Below, piece by piece: positions 10,145 to 19,847 of a stretch of 64,000 nucleotides of DNA. Source of the stretch: Emiliania huxleyi CCMP1516. Its lineage: Eukaryota > Haptophyta > Isochrysidales > Noelaerhabdaceae. Location: the NCBI RefSeq assembly GCF_000372725.1, contig NW_005199770.1, positions 2,414,582 to 2,478,581 of the forward strand, written 5' to 3'. Position 1 is the stretch's first letter; each line of letters starts with the position of its first letter. The position numbers and the translations under genes were made by a program. Under the pieces are notes generated by a model that had not been told where the DNA came from, searched no databases, and was given only the letters and a program-made list of their open reading frames with translations.

Positions 10145-11857
10145 ATGGCGTCCGCCGCCCGCAAGCGCGCCCGCACCGGCGGCGGCGGCGAGGAGGAAGA
10201 CGAGGAGCCCGTGCCGGTCGCGGATGGCTTCGAGGCGCCCATCTTTGGCGCGCGCGTCGTCGGCCAGGTCACCACGCCCACGCTCGAGGGCGAGGACGGC
10301 CCTCTATCGCTCGGTCCGGTTGGCGTCGCGAGCGACCACGCGGGCGCCTGGTACGTCGCTACCAAGGACTCGCTGCTGCAAGTGAAGCCTTCTACTTGCC
10401 GCGTGGCAGCCTTGCCGGCAAGTGAAGCCTTCTACACCGTTGCTGCCAGCCCAGACGGGAGCGCGGTGTTTGTGGCGGACTCCAGCGGCAACCAGATTCG
10501 GCGGGTGGAGGTGGCGACTGGCGCTGTGACCACGCTCGCGGGCAGTGGCGAGAATGGCGACGCGGATGGCGTGGGCGAGGCGGCGCAGCTCTGCTACCCA
10601 GCCGGCATCGCCGTCAGCCCAGACGGCAGCGCCCTTTTTGTGGCGGACGTCGACAACCACAAGATCCGGCGGGTGGAGGTGGCGACTGGCGCGGTGACAA
10701 CGATCGCTGGCAGCGGCGACGCGGGCGACACGGATGGCGTGGGCGAAGCGGCGCAGTTCAGCTACCCCTACGGAGTCGCCATCAGCCCAGATAGCAGCGG
10801 ACTGTTTGTGGGGGACTGCAGCAACCACAAAATCCGGCGGGTTGAGGTGGCGACGGGCGCAGTGACAACGTTCGCTGGACGCGGCGACGAGGGCGACGCG
10901 GATGGCGTGGGCGACGCGGCGCAGTTTGCCAGCCCCTACGGAGTCGCCATCAGCCCCGACGGCGGCGCGCTGTTTGTGGCGGACAGCGGCAACGACAAGA
11001 TCCGGCGGGTTGAGGTGGCGACGGGAGAGGTGACGACTGTCGCGGGCAGTGGCACTGCTGGCAGCGCTGACGGCGTGGGCGACGCGGCGGGGTTCGCCAG
11101 CCCAGTCGAAGTCGCCATCAGCCCCGACGGCAGCACGCTGTTGGTCGCGGATGGCGACCTCCGCCATGTCTGCGTGGCGGCGCCTCCTCCGCCTCCCTCC
11201 TTTGCCCCGATCGTCGTTCCGCCCTCCACCTTCTCCGCCGACATGGCGAAGACGTGGGGCGACGCCACCCTCCCGCAGGGCATGGTTACCTTCCTGGTCG
11301 GCGACGACGAGGAGCGCATCGAGCACGTGAGCAAGAACAACCTCTGCGCCCGGTCCCCGGTCTTTCGGACCATGTTTGGCATCGGCATGAAGGAGCGCGA
11401 CGCCGCCGAGGTCACGGTGTCCCACACCGACCTCGCCAGCTTCACTGCCCTCGTCCGCTACCTCCTCACCGACCAGTTCAACCTCGGCGAGGAGGAGGGC
11501 AGGGCGCAGCGCGCGCTCGACCTGCGGGAGCTGGCGCAGATGTACCAGGTGCCGCGCCTCGAGCTGCTCTGCGCGCAGGCGCTGCAGGAGAGCGTCGGGC
11601 CGGCGACTGCCGTGCCGCTGCTCGAGGCGGCGCACACGACGGGCGACGGGCGCCTCCTCGCGCAGTGCCGCCGCTACGTGGCCGACCACGCCGCCGAGGT
11701 GCGGGCGAGCGGCGGCGTGGAGCAGCTGCGCGACTTTGGCGTGGCCAAGGGGCTGCTCGGCGACGCGCTCGACCAGGTGGCGGAGCTCAAGGGGACGGTG
11801 GCGGCGCGCGACGTGGAGCTCGAGAAGGTCCGGGCGGAGGTGGCCGCGCGGGCATGA
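10145..11857 (+). CDS. NHL-repeat and BTB/POZ domain protein
   Basis: Single-exon protein of about 570 residues; the ATG at 10145 opens MASAARKRARTG, with a nuclear-localisation-like basic patch. Residues about 95-345 hold five NHL propeller repeats of the form GVAISPDGxxLFVADxxNxKIRRVEVATGAVTTxAGSG, about 58 residues each and nearly identical, suggesting recent internal amplification. After a Pro-rich linker, residues about 375-485 form a BTB/POZ fold (VTFLVGDDEERIEHVSKNNL, then SPVFRTMFGIGMKE). A BACK-like helical tail and short coiled coil follow (LKGTVAARDVELEKVRAEV). BTB proteins often act as CUL3 substrate adaptors, so the NHL propeller may be the substrate-binding side; that is inference. 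The in-frame extension back to 10043 lies in a dispersed repeat and is unlikely to be coding. Confidence 0.85.
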   Translation: MASAARKRARTGGGGEEEDEEPVPVADGFEAPIFGARVVGQVTTPTLEGEDGPLSLGPVGVASDHAGAWYVATKDSLLQVKPSTCRVAALPASEAFYTVAASPDGSAVFVADSSGNQIRRVEVATGAVTTLAGSGENGDADGVGEAAQLCYPAGIAVSPDGSALFVADVDNHKIRRVEVATGAVTTIAGSGDAGDTDGVGEAAQFSYPYGVAISPDSSGLFVGDCSNHKIRRVEVATGAVTTFAGRGDEGDADGVGDAAQFASPYGVAISPDGGALFVADSGNDKIRRVEVATGEVTTVAGSGTAGSADGVGDAAGFASPVEVAISPDGSTLLVADGDLRHVCVAAPPPPPSFAPIVVPPSTFSADMAKTWGDATLPQGMVTFLVGDDEERIEHVSKNNLCARSPVFRTMFGIGMKERDAAEVTVSHTDLASFTALVRYLLTDQFNLGEEEGRAQRALDLRELAQMYQVPRLELLCAQALQESVGPATAVPLLEAAHTTGDGRLLAQCRRYVADHAAEVRASGGVEQLRDFGVAKGLLGDALDQVAELKGTVAARDVELEKVRAEVAARA

Positions 11858-11935
11858 GTGAGGGGCAGCGCCCCACGCCTGCTCGCTCGCCGCTTGGTCG
11901 AGCTTGGCACAGTGAGAGCATTGTGCACGACAGCG

Positions 11936-12002
11936 CAGCGCGCTGTGTACAGGGAGCGCGCTGTGTACAGGGAGCGCGCTGTGTACAGGGAGCGCGCTGT
12001 AA
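11936..12002 (+). repeat. 18-bp tandem repeat, about 3.5 copies
   Basis: Unit GCGCGCTGTGTACAGGGA lies between the NHL-BTB stop and the next gene. Confidence 0.85.
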
Positions 12003-12054
12003 GTACGCCCGCGGGTGAGTGAGCGGAGAGCTGAGAAACCTTACGCGGGAAAGG

Positions 12055-12098
12055 AATTCTTTTCGCTGTGAGAGAGGCGCGAGTTAAGAATTCTTTTC
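12055..12098 (+). promoter_or_regulatory. Two AATTCTTTTC motifs upstream of the RPRD-like gene
   Basis: AATTCTTTTC occurs at 12055-12064 and again at 12089-12098, 46-89 bp before the ATG at 12144. The same motif lies close upstream of other starts in this window (25902, 29752, 56887 minus, 59742 variant). Function is inferred from recurrence. Confidence 0.45.
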
Positions 12099-12143
12099 AC
12101 GACACTGCCACCGCTCTCGCGCCCGGTCTCGGGCTCATCCACT

Positions 12144-15100
12144 ATGCCCTGGTCCAAAGAGAAGGACTTTCGCGAGAAGCTCTCCAAGCTGTCCGAGTCA
12201 CAGCAGAGCATCCAGACGCTGTCGCACTGGGTCGCGTTCCACAAGGCCAACGCGGCCCACGCGGCGAACGTCTGGGCGGATGAGGCCCAGCGGGCGGCCG
12301 ACCCGCACCGGCAGCTGCTGCTGGTGTACCTGGCGAACGACGTGATGCAGAACTCGCGCCGCAAGGGGACGCCCTGCGCCGACGCCTTCGCCTCGCAGAT
12401 GGCGACCGTCCTGCCCGCCGCCCACGCCGCCGCAACGCCAACGGTCGGCGGCTTGTACGATGAGAAACCCTACACTTGCCGCCGGCACAACGACACACAC
12501 ACGGCCACAAAGGCCGGAGAGGCGCGGGTCGAGCGCGCTCGTGCCCGTGCCCTCGTCCGAGCGCGGTCGGGATCTGCAGCTCCCGGACCGCAGCCGCCAG
12601 CGTCCCTCTCGAGACATACATCGGTCAGCACCTCGCGCCGTTCGGCCCAACAGCAACCAGCCTCCCCTCGGCGCCCCCAGGTGCGAGCAAAGCTGGAGCG
12701 GCTGCTCTCGATCTGGGAGGAGCGCGCCGTGATGCCCGCGCCGCAGGCGGCCGGCACTTGCGCCCGCCCCCACCGGGTCTGTCTCTTCAGAAACCACGCC
12801 TCGTCACAGCGTGCGCGGGAGAAGTCTAGGTGGCGGAGGTGCGGGCTGCCCTCGGCGGCGAAGGCCCTCCGCCCGCTTCCGCGCCGGCCGTGCCGCCCGA
12901 CAGCCAGCAGGCAGCTCCCGCCTAGATGCAGTCAGCTCCTAGGTAGGTAGAGAGGGGGAGACACGGTGCCGGAGTCGACGCTGCTCACTGCTACTACTAG
13001 ACGCAGCCTTGAGGGCGACCGGGCGCGCAGAGACTGCGGGCGGACGCAAGCGACGCAAGCGATCAAGACGGAGAGAGCGGTCAAGCGGCACACAGACCAC
13101 ACAGCACGAGACACTCCGCCAGCTGACACTGCCGCCCGAGAGCACGCGCACATGCGCAGCGAAGACACGCTGAGCCGTGGTACGGCTCCTACCGGCATAG
13201 CCGCGAGGGGCGCGAGTGGCGCGCCCGACTGCGGGGCGCAGTCGAGGCGCTCGCCTCCCAACAGAACGGTCTGCGTCGCCGCCGTGCTCCTCCCCTGTGT
13301 ACGCCTCCTAGGCCCGCGGGTAGTCTCACCCCATCCCCAGGGGCCTCCAGGGCTCGCACCTCAACCTCTCACAGACCAGCGCACAGCGCCATGGGACGTC
13401 TCTTCTTCTCAGAACAAGGCTGTGTACTAGGCGGCCGGCCTGCAGGCGGGCGGCCAGCAGAAACGGCCGCGGCCGGCAGACGACGCGGGAGCAGGCGGAG
13501 GAGGCGGAGGAGGCGGCGGGGGAGGGTCGACGGTACCGCTGCTGCAGGCGCGGGAGGAGGCGGTTTGGGGACACTCGTCCACGACACGTCCACGACACGT
13601 CCACGACACGTCCGCGACACGTCCACGACACGTCCACGACACGTCCACGACACGTCCACGACCCGTCCACGACCCGTCCACGACGCGACACCCTGCTCTC
13701 CGCCCTCCTCCCTGCCGCCTCTCTCCCCCCCCTGCCGCCTCTCTCCCCCCCCTGCCCCCTCTCTCTCACCCCTGCCGCCTCTCTCCTCGCTGCTCTCTCA
13801 CCCTCGCCCTCACCTCTCGCACCGCTTCTGGGCGCACCGAAAGGCCAGGCGTGTATGTACCACTGGCGGGGTGTGACTACCTGCCCGCTCGCGAGGTCTC
13901 GGAGACACTTCTCTAGGCCGTACATAAAGGCCAAGCCCTCTCCCCACGCCTCCAGGCGCTGGAGCGCCTAACCGACGACTCGTCCCTCGACGTCGTGGCT
14001 GCGGCGCGGGGCACTAGATGCGGGATCTCTCCCATCATCTCCCCCGCATCTCCCCATATCTCCCCGTATCTCGTGCCCTAGATGCGGAATCTCTCCCCAC
14101 CTCTCCCCATCTCTCCCCCATCTCTCCCCATCTCTCCCCGCACCTCCCCATATCTCCCCACATCTCCCCGCATCTCCCCGCATCTCCCCGCATCTCCCCA
14201 CATCTCCCCGCATCTCCCGCATCTCCCCGTATCTCCACCTCGTAGGAGCGCGACAAGGTCGACGTGGTGGCCATCGAGCGCGGCGAGGCGGCGCCTAGCT
14301 GGGGAGATGTGGGGAGATGTGGGGAGATGTGGGGAGATGTGGGGAGATGTGGCGAGATGTGGGGAGATGTGGGGAGATGTGGGGAGATGTGGGGAGATGT
14401 GGGGAGATGTGGGGAGATGTGGGGAGATGCGGGGAGAGGTGGGGAGAGGTGGGGAGAGGTGGGGAGAGGTGGGGAGATGTGGGGAGATGTGGGGAGATGT
14501 GGGGAGATGTGGGGAGATGTGCGAGAGAGTACCCCCTGTGTCGCGTGCAGCCAGCCCCCTCCCCCTTGAGCGGCGCCCCTCCCCCTGCAAACTCCTGCAA
14601 AGGTGGGGGCGTCCTGTCCTCCTCCCACCGCCCCTAGCTTGACACGCCCGTCTTTCTTTCTTTCCTTAGGCGGCGCCGGCCGAGGTCGCCGCCGCCACGT
14701 CTCTGCTTGCGGGGCAGAGGGGCATAGCTGCGCGATGCACCGTCCACCCTAGCCTCCGCCTGCCTCCGTCGCCCCCCCTCTCCCCTCGCCTCCGCCTCCG
14801 TCACCTCCGCCTCCCTCGCCTCCGCCTGCCTGGCCTCCCCCCCTCCCCCCCCCCCCCCCCTCGCCTCCGCCTCCTCCGCCTCCCATCCCGCCGCCTCCGT
14901 CGGCGCCACCGCCCTCGCCGCCGCCGCTGCTTGAGAGCTTGGCTCCCGCCCTTAGGCAGCGGAAGCGGCTGGCTACTGAGCTCGAGCAGCGACGCCAGCT
15001 GATCCTGGCGCCTGCCGAGAGGAAGCCGAGAGAGCACCGAGATCATGAGTGCTCGTGACATGTCCGAGACATGTCCGAGACATGTCATGCACATGTCCGA

Positions 15101-15253
15101 GAAAAGGTTGTCCGCTCATGAGCCCACCGATTGGCAACCTAGGCGCTGGCCGCAGCGTGCGAGGCGCAGCACGCGTGCTGTGCAAAGCTGCAGGCGTCGG
15201 CGGGCGAGGCGGAGGCGCTCGTGGCCCGCATCGAGGCGTGGCAGGGCGCGTGA
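12144..15253 (+). CDS. RPRD/Rtt103-like RNA polymerase II CTD-interacting protein
   Basis: The N-terminal CID domain starts FREKLSKLSESQQSIQTLSHW and contains HRQLLLVYLANDVMQNSRRKG and VRAKLERLLSIWEERAV. CID proteins bind phosphorylated RNA polymerase II CTD in transcription and 3'-end processing. The C-terminus is an RPRD-type coiled coil: SLLAGQRKRLATELEQRRQLIL matches the family. Proposed exons: 12144-12443, 12681-12746, 12830 to about 12895, 13956 to about 14000, 14246-14287, 14670-14713, 14956-15007, 15143-15253. Most introns start with GC rather than GT (CAG|GCGGCC, GAG|GCGGCG, GG|GCAGAG, CTG|GCGCCT); the first uses GTCGGC. Introns carry large minisatellites. A further small exon between 12900 and 13950 cannot be excluded. 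Confidence 0.75.
13578..13685. repeat. Minisatellite in an RPRD-like gene intron (GTCCACGACAC)
   Basis: About nine or ten 11-12-bp units, followed at 13700-13790 by CCTGCCGCCTCTCTCCCC repeats. Confidence 0.85.
14090..14240. repeat. C-rich minisatellite upstream of a 42-nt exon
   Basis: Repeats of about 10 bp (CATCTCCCCA with C/G variants) in the intron just before the exon 14246-14287. It is the reverse complement of the array at 14300-14520. Confidence 0.9.
14300..14520. repeat. G-rich minisatellite downstream of the same exon
   Basis: About 22 copies of GGGGAGATGT with few variants, in inverted orientation to the upstream array. Confidence 0.95.
15055..15105. repeat. Short tandem repeat GACATGTCCGA in the last RPRD-like intron
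   Basis: Four imperfect copies. A related ACATGTCC motif recurs in a malate dehydrogenase intron (31910-31945) and inside LTN1 (38005-38030). Confidence 0.7.
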
Positions 15254-15872
15254 CACGGCGCCGGAGCAGTCGACGGCGGGAGTCGGCCCGCACGCGCAAT
15301 CTCATAGGCTCCGCCCGAACGCGCTATAGCGGGCGGACACAGTAGGACGGCGGAGTGGCCTCCTCCACTCTCCCGGTGGACTCGCGGTCGTCGTCGACGT
15401 CGTTCCTCTTGCGTGCGTCCCCCGTGTGGCGCACACACCGGAAGCGCCCGCTGGCGGGCCGCCGCACCGCGTGTGATGTCTAATGCGAATACGTCCATAA
15501 AGCCTGTCCAGCTACAGTGGGCACACCGCGCGACCGACGGGGACATCCAAGCGAGCTGTATCGCTATCGGGGTTCTCAGGGAAGCTGTCAGGGTCGAACC
15601 CCGAGTCTTCAACAAACGAGTCGACAAACAGCAAACAACTCAAACACTCACACATCATTTGGGGCTCTGAGAGCTGGCAGACGAATCTAAAGGCTAAACA
15701 CCTTACACTCTGGCAGCAGCAGGTACCAAGTAGATCTCGCCCCCACCAGGCCCCCACCGTCGCTGTATGTCGTGCTCCGCAGCCGCAGGGTCTGTTGCTC
15801 TCTGCGCAAGACCCGCGCGTCGGTCCCGCCGGACCCCGCGCCCTCGCCGCCCGGCCGGGGCTGGAGAGGCTC
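15254..15872. other. Intergenic between convergent genes
   Basis: Lies between the stop of the RPRD-like gene and the stop of the minus-strand LRR gene. I see no coding pattern or RNA gene in it. Confidence 0.45.
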
Positions 15873-16198
15873 TCAGTAGAGGCTGATGCCGCGCTCCTTG
15901 CACACGGCCACCAGCTCGGGCTGCTTCTCGTTGTCCACGCCGAGCGTCTGCACGCGAGGGGAGGCGCGATGGGCATTGGGCGGGGGAGGGGCGTGTGGCG
16001 AGGGGCGTCTCGCGCCTTCAGGCTTGGGGCGGCCCCCTCCTTGCCGAGGGCGGCGGCCAGCGCCTTGCAGCCCTCGTCGCCAATCTGGTTGCTGCTGAGA
16101 ACGAGCTTCACGAGCCGCGGCGCTGCCCCGCTCGCGAGGACCTCCGCCAGCTGCGCCGCCTCCGCGTCGCCCCAGCCGAGGTCGACGTAGCGCAGCAT
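15873..16198 (-). CDS. Short leucine-rich-repeat (RNI type) protein
   Basis: The exon 16016-16198 encodes ribonuclease-inhibitor-type repeats (LRYVDLGWGDAEAAQLAEVL, LVKLVLSSNQIGDEGCKALA). It splices to 15873-15947, which ends VAVCKERGISLY. The 68-bp intron begins with GC (AAG|GCGCGAG) and ends GTGCAG; no GT donor preserves the frame. Such short LRR tails with an ERGI/L ending usually follow a longer N-terminal region. The frame is open upstream to 16567, into a duplicated sequence, so the true start is uncertain and an upstream exon is likely. Protein-protein interaction is the expected role; the partner is unknown. Confidence 0.6.
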
Positions 16199-16235
16199 GG
16201 TCACCCTCACGCCTGTCCATGTGCCGGCGAGGCCG

Positions 16236-17375
16236 ATAAAGGGTGTGGATGCTGGGTTGACGGATCGAGGGACGCGACCCACTTCGCCACAGACGGTCCC
16301 GCGCCTCGCCGCTATGACGGCCACACGGCCGCAGCTCGTGTGCGTGTGGCCGTCTTTGTCCGGAGTGAATACTCCAACGCGCTCGTCGGTGACGGTGTCC
16401 CTCAACCTGCGCCGCGCTCGGCGAACCTCGACAGCGCTTTCGGTGGCATGCAGCTCTTTGCGCCTGAAGCCTGGAGAGCAGCTCCTCTGCTGCTCACACA
16501 CTCTGCACAGTTGACACAGCCTACTGTGCGGCTGCCACAGCTGTGACAGCGATGGGCTCGCCCTCACTGGCCCTCAGTCACTTGTGCTGCGGCTTGTGTG
16601 AGCGACACTGCTCGGCGACTGCCGGCACACTGTGAGACCATGGGTGTGAGGTTAAACCACGCCACCAGCGCTTGGTCACATCGGCCCCGAGGTCAGGTCC
16701 ATCTACTCTGTTGATGACAAGACTTGTCTGCCGGCTGGAGCCGAGCAGGAGGGCCCGGCGCACAACCCCTTGGTCAACTCACCCTCCACACCCCGTATTT
16801 TCTTTACAGGTAAAGGGTGTGGATGCTGGGTGTTGACGGAAATCGAGGGACGCGACCCACCTCGCCACAGACGGTCCCGCGCCTCGCCGCTAAGTTTGCG
16901 GCACGCCCCGCACCGTCCGCTGTGCCGCGTTTTTTGTCCGGAGTGAAAAGTCCAACGCGCTCGTCGGTGGCGGCTTCCCTCAACCTGCGCCGCGCTCGGC
17001 GAACCTCGACAGCGCCTTCGGTGGCATGCAGCTCTTTGCGACAGAAGCCTGGAGAGCAGCTCCTCTGCTGCTCACACACTCTGCACAGTTGACACAGCCT
17101 ACTGTGCGGCTGCCACAGCTGTGACAGCGATGGGCTCGCCCTCACTGGCCCTCAGTCACTTGTGCTGCGGCTTGTGTGAGCGACACTGCTCAGCGACTGC
17201 CGGCACACTGTGAGACCATGGGTGTGAGGTAAAACCACGCTACCAGCGCTTGGTCACATCGGCCCCGAGGTCAGATCCATCTACTCTGTTGATGACAAGA
17301 CTTGTCTACCGGCTGGAGCCGAGCAGGAGGGCCCGGCGCACAACCCCTTGGTCAACTCACCCTCCACACCCCGTA
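16236..17375. repeat. Tandem segmental duplication, about 560 bp per copy
   Basis: Copy 1 (about 16236-16795) and copy 2 (about 16809-17375) are roughly 95% alike by eye. Both carry GGGTGTGGATGCTGGGT near the start and CCTCCACACCCCGTA at the end. They lie immediately upstream of the LRR exons and contain no convincing independent gene. Confidence 0.9.
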
Positions 17376-17689
17376 CCTTAAACGGTCTTACGGCTTTAAA
17401 AGAGTGACCCCCCCCGTGCCTGCAATCTCTTAAATGGCAATTTAGGCCCCCAAACCTCCTCATTTCTAATTTCTAAAAAGGTCTTTCAGGTCGGGGTGGT
17501 ATATGCACCGCCAATGCGGTGCGCGTGCGGGAATTTACCGTTTTACCAAGACTGACCACGCGACCCACCGCGCACCGGCACACCGCAGACACACCGAGAC
17601 ACAAAAGACGTATCGAGAGAGAGTTCGAGATCCCGCTGGAGATCGATCTCTTTGCCGCAAGCCACACTCTGCCCGGCCGTGCCGGTCCC

Positions 17690-18624
17690 TCACTCCGGCT
17701 TCTTCTTGACAATCTTGCCCTGAAAGGACTCGTTAAAGTGGCTGCCCAGCTGCTGCGACGGCCGGCGCAACAGCTCCACGTTCTCCTTGACCGTCGTGTC
17801 GGCGGTCTGTGAGATGGATCGGACCAGCGACGTTGCAGAGGAGGCCTCGATGGCTTCTCTCCGTGCGGCGCCGCGCGCGCGGAGGGCGTCGCCAAGCTCC
17901 TTGGCCGAAGAGACCTTCCACTCCTTCTTTATGTAGACTGCTCCCAGCAGCCCGCCACAGAGCACAATGAGCGACGCCATACCCAACGCGCCCTGGCTGA
18001 CGGCGACTGGCGCGACGGCGCCAGACTTGCCGGGGACGATGTACTGCGCCTCGGGGCGGAGGTTGGTGGAGACGTAGTTGACCCGGTCCTTGGTCATGTC
18101 GTTCCTCGCCTCGGTCGCCAGGGCCGTCGGCGGGGTGATGGCGCGCGAGACTGCGGCGCGGCGAAGAAAGGAGAGCGGTCAGAGCGAGGAAGGAAGTGAC
18201 GGGCGGCGGCCGATCAGCGGTGCGGGCGTGGCCAGAGGCGCGGCTCAGCTGCTGCTCCGGACGCCGCATCATCAAGCGGCGTGCGGCGCACACCCGACGT
18301 GGCGTCGAGGTACGACTCCTCCGCCTCCTTCTTGGTCACCGCCGGCAGCTCGACGTTGCCGCTCCACACCTGCGGCGCGAGACAAGCCGCCGCGGGGATC
18401 GGTGGCATCGCTGTCGGCACAAACGGCTCAGGCTACGCAAAGGGCACCTTGACGTCTGCACCGCCCTTGCCGCGCTGGGCCTCGGCGAGCGCGTCGTCCT
18501 TTGGCTTGGCGACGCCGCCCTTGCTGCAGTAGCGACGCAGCAGCGGCACTTTCCGAACGGCAAACGTGGCAGAGCGCGAGGCGGGCGGCGCGGCGTGCAT
18601 ATACACGCTAATGGCCTTCTTCAT
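17690..18624 (-). CDS. Small single-span membrane protein, probably organellar
   Basis: Proposed exons: 18624 to about 18446, then about 18378 to 18308, then about 18162 to 17690. They are joined as GGADVK + VWSGNVELPAVTKKEAEESYLDATS + VSRAITPPTALATEARNDMTKDRV. The predicted protein is about 220 residues. Its N-terminus is basic and rich in Ser/Arg, like a mitochondrial presequence. A single TM segment follows the Gly-rich linker (SLIVLCGGLLGAVYI), and an amphipathic, Ala/Arg-rich C-terminus ends KIVKKKPE. A TATA sequence (18683-18692) and a TTTTTCTTTTC stretch lie upstream of the start. I do not recognise the family; inner-membrane assembly subunits look similar in size and layout, but that is only analogy. 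Confidence 0.55.
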
Positions 18625-18682
18625 CAGCGCTGAAAAGAAAAATGTTGACTCAACACAGGGATTTCTACCCAAGCCGGATTTT

Positions 18683-18692
18683 TATATAGCAG
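18683..18692 (-). promoter_or_regulatory. TATA box of the small membrane protein gene
   Basis: TATATAAAAA on the minus strand lies about 60 bp upstream of the ATG at 18624. A TTTTTCTTTTC pyrimidine tract lies between them. Confidence 0.5.
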
Positions 18693-18846
18693 CTCCTCTC
18701 TACCCAGAGCTGTCTTTCTCGCCCGAGGCTCGCCGTGGCCCCACACGGCAGCCTCTGCTCGCGTTTTCGAGCCACAGGACCTTCGTCCGGGCCCATGCAT
18801 GGCCGGCACGCCATCGTCGATTCCGCGCGCTCGGCTCCACCGGCTT

Positions 18847-19576
18847 GCTGTGCGGACGGCTTCTTGTCGCTCTCGTCGAGAGCGTTTTGGCGGCCCGGCG
18901 GGTGGGAGAATCTGTGTCGTCTGATGTGGCACTGTGTACGTCACATCGGTCTTGATAACAAGCACGGTCGATCGTGTTCGATCCGTCGAAGCGATACACT
19001 CGTTCCTATCTCGCTGGAGGGCTGGCACGGAGCTCTGTGCCGACAAACAGGAAGAGCCGAGCGGCAAGAAGGGCTTGATGGGGAGTTAGAACCGGCAAAG
19101 GTGCTCACGGAGGTTTCGGAAATCCACCCTGATGCGGTCGGTTCCCCCCAGGTTTGACCGCGCAGCTCGCAAGACTCGTCGAGCACTCGCAGCCTCTCTG
19201 CGCCTCTCATGCTGCCGAGCTGCGGGAAGTTCAGTCTTTCCGGAAGATATCGTCGAATTTTGAAACCTGCGCGGTCAAACCTGGGGGGAAATAAGAGCGT
19301 CACGACGGACTTCAGGTCACACCTGAAGCTCTTCTGACGCTTCTCGCTCCCCATCGAGCCCTTCTTGCCGCTCGGCTCTTCCTGTTTGTCGGCACAGAGC
19401 TCCGTGCCAGCCCTCCAGCGAGATAGGAACGAGTGTATCGCTTCGACGGATCGACCGTGCTTGTTATCAAGACCGATGTGACGTACACAGTGACACATCA
19501 GACGACACAGATTCTCCCACCCGCCGGGCCGCCAAAACACGCTCTCGACGAGAGCGACATGAAGCCGTCCGCACAG
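18847..19576. repeat. Long inverted repeat (about 230-bp arms)
   Basis: The left arm (about 18847-19083) and right arm (about 19345-19576) are near-perfect reverse complements. They share GGTGGGAGAATCTGTGTCGT and CTGGAGGGCTGGCACGGAGC. The spacer holds a second nested inverted repeat (19144-19288). The whole could fold into one long hairpin. Confidence 0.9.
19144..19288. mobile_element. MITE-like element with 22-bp inverted ends
   Basis: CCCCCCAGGTTTGACCGCGC at 19144 is matched by its reverse complement at 19267-19288. The 145-bp element has no coding capacity and sits in the centre of the larger palindrome. Confidence 0.65.
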
Positions 19577-19730
19577 CTACTCGGACATTACCGATCATGA
19601 CGAGCGGCGAAGGAGTGCTCCGCTGGGTCACGCCACGGGGGCCCGCCGCCTCAGTTGCGACTTTCGGATGCGGTAGGGCTTGCACGAGCGCCTGTTCAGT
19701 CTACGCTAGACCGAACTGGGGGCGGGCCCT

Positions 19731-19741
19731 GCTATATAAAA
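19731..19741 (+). promoter_or_regulatory. Orphan TATA-like promoter
   Basis: GCTATATAAAA followed by GGTTGGGTAG and CTTTTCTTTTGAG closely resembles the promoter of the small membrane protein gene (18683 minus). No supported gene follows; downstream is dispersed-repeat sequence. Confidence 0.35.
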
Positions 19742-19847
19742 TTGAGGTTGGGTAGTGACTAAAGGCTCGGCTTTTCTTTTGAGTTTTGTGAGATCGCCTC
19801 TCTTTAGTTGTGTACGTGTACGGTGTCGTGTAAGGTGTCGTAACATG

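Noticed and set aside
10304-11689. 461-residue minus-strand frame opposite the NHL-BTB gene
   Set aside because: It is an antisense shadow of the NHL repeats and has no independent signature.
14035-14642. Repeat proteins encoded by the GGGGAGATGT and CATCTCCCCA arrays
   Set aside because: The 10-bp unit is open in several frames on both strands. It lies in introns of the RPRD-like gene and is not a protein.
15585-15605. Possible tRNA T-arm (GGGTCGAACCCCG)
   Set aside because: No matching acceptor, D-arm or anticodon stem can be formed around it.
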